DNA from: Fragilaria crotonensis
Lineage: Eukaryota > Bacillariophyta > Fragilariophyceae > Fragilariales > Fragilariaceae
Length of the DNA stretch: 64,000 nt
Direction of reading: 5' to 3'
NCBI GenBank assembly: GCA_022925895.1
Contig: JAKSYS010000321.1
Coordinates: 1 to 64,000, forward strand
Numbering within the stretch: position 1 is the first letter of the stretch; each line of letters starts with the position of its first letter. The translations under genes were made by a program, and so were the position numbers. The notes beneath the pieces were generated by a model. The model was not told the DNA's origin. It saw only the letters and a list, made by a program, of their open reading frames with translations, and searched no databases. Shown here piece by piece: positions 59,208-64,000 of this stretch.

Positions 59208-61248
59208 ATGATGGACCCTTCCGTTCAACCTTCCACCACTGGCAAGCAACTTCCATCAGCCTTCTCTAGAGAAGATGATGATACGGAAGCTACCCCACCC
59301 AAAGGTGAACGAAACAGAAACCGCGGACATGCAATCCAAGAGAAAACCCTCAAGTTCCGATTCCCTCCACCAAAGAGCAACGACAGCAATGTGAATCCTC
59401 TAATCCTTCACGTTCATTGGATGCATGAAGTCAAAACAGCGTTTGGCGATGGCGTCGTCTTTTTGGACAACAACAACCGTAAAGATTGACAAGCTGGATC
59501 CGTTGAGATCGTCGTCTGAATCCCTGGCACATCATCTCGCAGTCCATAGCCAGTCCAATGCCAATATCGGAAAAACCACGGGATCTAATAGCACTATCAC
59601 TCGATTCATCACCCACCGCATTCAATCCAAGCATTCCTTAAGCGAGATCAAAGGCGCACCAAATGTTGCGGACCTTATGCAGAAGTATGATTTCTATGTC
59701 AACGAACACCGCTGGTGCGAAACCGACTGGGACACAACACAGTTAGGATTTTTCTACGACATTGATCCACAGTTCTACGATCTTGACCAGGCCACGTGCA
59801 AAGTCCAAGAGGTTTTCAAACAGAACGTTCCCCGGATGAAAGTCCCAAAGTTTCGACTTGTATATTGTTCCCCCAGAGTCCGCACATCAAACAGAAACAA
59901 TCGCGTTATTCGAACGAAAGCGTATGCAATTGAAACACTTCGTAAGGACAGAGACGATATGACCCGCCTTCTCAAGCAAGCATATAAGGATAATGGAACT
60001 TTCGTCCCCTTCCAAATGCGAGCTCGTCACCCAGAAGCATTCGAGAAAATGATACGCGCCCAAACACATCGACTAGCAAACAACTTTGTCATAATCTTGA
60101 ACTACGTCGGGCCGGATGTTATGCATTATATCTCAGAAAGAATTCTCACAATGAAAGGAGTGCAAGCGTTGTTGCCCTGTAAATCGGTTAATGAGGATGG
60201 GAAGTATAAGATATCCGTGCGCAAGGAACAGTATCATACTACAAGATCAGCTCTCATGGCGGAATTAACGCAGTGGATCAATGAAGCAGCACCAGCAGAT
60301 GCGAAAGCAACTCTTGCGAAATATCCAAGTTCTCCAGAAGTTGCTCCGATCAATTCCGATGGTTTTTCCAGTGGCGAATACTCATACATGAATATCAGCA
60401 TCAATACCGCCTTCTCAGTCGGTTCGGCAATTTCTGACACGAGTCCGCCTGCCTTTATTTATCAAGATGCTACCAAATCGTTTTCGTCTGCAAAAGACTC
60501 TACGCTCGGAGACAGCCAATCAAACTCTTCCAACCGTGTACATTCATGGGCGAACGTTACTGCCGGTCGCGACGCGCCAACAAATGAACATTCAGAGACA
60601 GGCCAAACCAGCATTGATCAATCAACAATCATTAGCGATCTCGAGAGCAGTCGTGCAGAAGTCGAGACCCTGAAGTCAAAAGTTGCCCACTTGGAAGCAG
60701 AGAGAGCTGAGCAACAAAAACTACTGGCGGAGACTGTCAAGGAACAAGTATCGAAAGCCGTCCAAGATCAAATGTCCATGTTTACAGTTCAAATGACCCA
60801 GTTGTTCGCAAATCTTGTTACAACGATGCATCAAGCACCAGGAACCACACCTAAACGCACTGTTCAGGACATGGAAGAAGAAACCTCCCCCGATCAGTGT
60901 ACAGGCGAGAATAAAAGTGACAAACTCCTTAAGAAATGGGACAACAAAAACACACCAGTCAAAATATCGACAATAAAGGAGAACAACAAAGCTCGAGACG
61001 CGTGGGATACTCCGGATTATCTTGAGCACATCGCATCGCAACCAGATACGAGCGATTTCTCAACACCACCACAAAGGAAAAAATTCATGGAAAACATGAC
61101 CTCCAAAGGCGAGGAAAATCGTGGCAGAACGTCGGAGTCAGAAGACGACGACAGTACGAAGACCGGCTCTGGTAATAAGAGCATTCATAAGTCCTTGGCC
61201 AACATTTTGGAAGTCGAGGCACGCGCGCAGGAAAATGAGCGAGACTAG
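59208..61248 (+). pseudogene. LINE B ORF1, one frameshift
   Basis: The start is the ATG of MMDPSVQPSTTGKQ. The frame shifts once near 59480, between FLDNNN and TVKIDKLDPL, and is then open for about 590 codons. The centre (IDPQFYDLDQATCKVQEVF, then VRTKAYAIETLRKDRDD) resembles in style the HPISQVL/SPVYIPRF block of family A and is probably the same domain. A coiled coil lies at about 60625-60840 (SSRAEVETLKSKVAHLEAE). A Lys/Ser/Asp-rich tail follows. It ends at a TAG that lies 14 bp inside the start of ORF2. Likely role: RNA-binding partner of the RT protein (family inference). Confidence 0.8.
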
Positions 61249-64000
61249 AGGAAATTCGAGAATCCCAGCGTCACAGACTTTAGCAGCGCCGAGCGGAACA
61301 ATTCAACAGCGAAACTCTTCATCAACAACAGCAGCAATATCGACACAACAACAAGCACTTTCAGAACAACTTGAGACAGCGAAAACGAAATGGCGACAGA
61401 TTTTCTCACGGACTAATGACAGTACGGATGCGCAGCGGAACACCCGACAACCAATATTATCAGTAGAAAACCAAAGAACAAATACGTATTGGGGCGACGA
61501 ACTGAAAGATAAAGAAGACGACACCCTACGAGTATATTCAGGAAATGTCAACGGCTTCACATTGGATAGACGTGGAGGTACATTCGATCAGTATTGTACA
61601 ATGTTGAAAGAGGTCCAGGCAGATATCGCATGCGGGCAAGAACACAACCTAGATACAGTTCAATCCCCAATCCGCAGTATCCTCTATGACACCGCACGAC
61701 AACATTGGCAAAGATCACGGATAAATTTCTCCAATACACCTGTAGCGTTCAAAAATCATTATAAACCTGGAGGCACGTTCATAATGACGATGGGACATGC
61801 TTCAGGACAAGTTAGAACGACTTATCAAGATCAATGGGGACGATGGGTCAGCCATAAACTCCAAGGTCGAGAAGGACGTGTTATAACAATTATATCAGCG
61901 TATCAAGTGGTTACAGATTCTCCGGGAAAAGGACTAACGACTTCGGCCTCTCAACAAAGAAGTCTATTAATCCAAGCTCAAGACAACATCACCGCTCCCA
62001 GAGCAGCATTCCGCAGAGACCTCTGTAGCTGCCTACAACAGTGTCGCGAAAATAACGAAGAAATACTTCTTCTCGGAGACTTCAATGAGAGTATCGGAAT
62101 GGACCCCGACGCGATGCAGAAGATTTTGGACGACAACAACCTTGCGGACATCATGAAACGGAAACACGGGGGACCTTTACCACCTACATACGCGAGAGGC
62201 CACAAGTGTTTAGATTACGCATTCGCGACACCGAATATAATCAATTCAGTGACCAAAGCCGGGTATGAAGCTTTCAACGCCAAGTACTCAACGGACCACC
62301 GCGCGTATTACGTTGATTTTAATACAGATCAACTGTTCGGAACTCAAATCCAACCATTGGCCAAGTTCGAACCCAGAGTTTTGAAATCTAACAACCTCAA
62401 ACAGGTGACTGCGTACATAAGGGCTAAGCACAAGCATCTGGAAGAGCACAACATTTTCGAGCGGATACGGCGATTGGAAATTCCAAGGAATCGACATCAA
62501 CTTGCAGAACGGATCGATAAAGACGTCGTTGCAGCGAGCCTCTCTGCAGAAAAGTCAATTCCACGCTTCGACAAACCACAATGGTCAGTCGGACTCGCAC
62601 AGGCACGCAAAAACCAGGTGTTAGAAAAATGGCTGTCCGCGAAGCGCACAAGCATTCGGAATCACGAGGTCATAACGCAAACATGGTGCGAAATCGGTCT
62701 ATCGTTAGATGATTTATTAACGACAACACGACAATGTACCCAGATGCTACGCGAAGCCAAGGGAGAAGTCAAAGGGATCGTCCAGGAGAGTTACCAACGA
62801 AGGGATCGGGAGCGGCGCAACATAATCGAAACGTTAGAAGCATCAAATGGTAAAGCGGACGCTAACGAAGCAAAACGATTACGGTGCCTACAGAAAGGAG
62901 AAGCCCTACGAAATCTCTTCGACAAGTTACGACGGCTAAGGTTAACTGCGGCGAAAACTGGAGTCACCCGATTAGAGATACCAGTTCAACAAGGCGACGA
63001 TATACTCCAAGGAGAGGTTTGGCAACAGATTGACATTCCATCGGAGATTCTGCATCATCTAAGAGAACGGAACAAGCGTCATTTCGGACAGGCTCACGGG
63101 ACTCCGTTCACAGTTCCTCCATTAAGCGAAGAGTTAGGTTTCACTGGACAACAGCCCGCTGCCGAGGCTATCCTCAAAGGGGAGTATTCAAATAACGATC
63201 TGGACGACAACGTATCTCTTCTCCTCCAATATCTGAAACAAACGGAAAGAATTGCAGCAATGCCCATAAGCCCGACAATAACAGAAGACGAGTTCCGAGG
63301 GAAGTTGCAAGCGTGGAGAGAAACGACAACCACGTCTCCGTCAGGGCTCCATCTAGGTCACTACAAAGCTCTTTTCGCAAAACACTCATTCTCACACATC
63401 CCTGAAGAAGAGGACAAAGAACATAAGAGACAACGAGAAGAGTTAGATCAAATGCAAGCGGAACTGGCCGATATTCATTTGCGGCTGATAAACTATGCTC
63501 TGCAGAGAGGCTACTCATACTCAAGATGGCATAAAGTGGCAAACACGATCATATTCAAAGAGCCAGGAAACATCCGAATTAACCGCCTCGTGTCATTCAT
63601 CTGTACGAAGCTGATTATAACCTGGCCATGGGACTGAAATGGAGATCGGCATTGTATGAAGCGGAAAAGATGAACATACTGAATGAAGGTCAATACGGAT
63701 CAAGACCAAATCGCAACGCCTACGACCCGGTTCTTATCGAAGAACTTCAGTTGGAAATGTCACGTCTGACCCGTAAAACATTGGTGCAAACAAACTACGA
63801 TGCTACAGCGTGCTACGACAGGATAGTTCCGAACCTTGCCATGGTATCAAGTCGAACATTTGGGGTGCCTGCAACAGTTACATCGACAAACGCTTCTACG
63901 TTGTTACAAGCAAAATATCACATCAGGACGGAGTTAGGGTTGGACGAAGAAGGATACAGCCATTGCCACACCCAACCCATCTATGGCACTGGTCAGGGCA
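61235..64000 (+). pseudogene. LINE B ORF2: endonuclease and RT, one frameshift, 3' part outside window
   Basis: I chose the ATG at 61235 (MSETRGNSRIPASQT) because it overlaps the ORF1 stop, like the arrangement in family A. The endonuclease lies at about 61520-62320 (SGNVNGFTLDRR, CGQEHNLDT, LLLGDFNESIG, HKCLDYAFATP, STDHRAYYVDF). A charged helical linker follows. The RT starts at about 63290 (TTTSPSGLHLGHYKALF). The frame shifts near 63590 and the RT goes on as HLYEADYNLAMGLKWR, NEGQYGSRPNRNAYDP, TNYDATACYDRI (motif A) and YGTGQG (motif B) at the window edge. With a single break in 2.7 kb it is the best preserved LINE here. Confidence 0.88.

Larger units (their letters stand above)
59133..64000 (+). 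mobile_element. LINE family B, 5' part, continues past the window end
   Basis: The architecture is the same as family A (ORF1 with a coiled coil, ORF2 with an APE-type endonuclease then RT), but protein identity is low, so it is a separate family. The 5' end is estimated from where the LRR-like coding stops. At least 4.9 kb is present; RNase H and the 3' end lie beyond 64000. Confidence 0.85.

Overview
The window looks like nuclear DNA of a diatom, probably a pennate one. This is inferred from family resemblance, not from a marker gene. The clues are Copia elements of the diatom (CoDi) type, a DIRS-like element with a tyrosine recombinase, LINEs whose RT carries a CYDR motif, the start of a diatom-style leucine-rich-repeat (LRR) receptor protein with its membrane anchor, and a 75-nt spliceosomal intron. 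No tRNA, rRNA, CRISPR or bacterial operon structure was seen. About four fifths of the window is transposable elements, many nested in each other or in host genes.

Left part (1-20739): a full-length but decayed LINE (family A, copy 1, 30-8884) has a perfect 16-bp target duplication. Next comes a Plavaka/CACTA-like transposase gene on the minus strand (19182 down to about 9149). It is split by a DIRS-like YR retrotransposon (about 9640-16414) with textbook split direct repeats and an unusual 32-bp duplicated target containing a recombinase-like inverted-arm site. Upstream of the transposase lies the 5' part of a second, different Plavaka-like gene (19740-20739).

Middle (20740-27434): mostly sequence I cannot explain, with one clearly intact host gene. 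This is a predicted membrane-anchored OTU cysteine protease (23678-25294, minus). A possible NB-ARC-type P-loop fragment lies near 26.8 kb.

Right part (27435-64000): a host GH2 beta-galactosidase (LacZ type, with a predicted N-terminal membrane anchor) is scattered over 23 kb. Copia A (28068-34134, young, identical LTRs) splits it first. Copia B (34340-49421) splits it again; its LTRs are identical but its interior is badly decayed and carries a TIR element, minisatellites and duplications. LINE family A copy 2 (41178-49246, minus) sits inside the right LTR of Copia B, with its own 16-bp target duplication. The beta-galactosidase resumes at 49422 and stops matching near 50570. An LRR-receptor-like pseudogene (50588-52098) follows, split by Copia C (52099-59087, minus, near-identical LTRs) and then cut by a second LINE family (B), which runs off the window end.

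The reconstructed order in the right part is: host genes, then Copia A, B and C, then LINE A copy 2 inside Copia B. The TIR element and tandem repeats inside Copia B were probably already there when it inserted. The beta-galactosidase on this chromosome cannot make a full enzyme.
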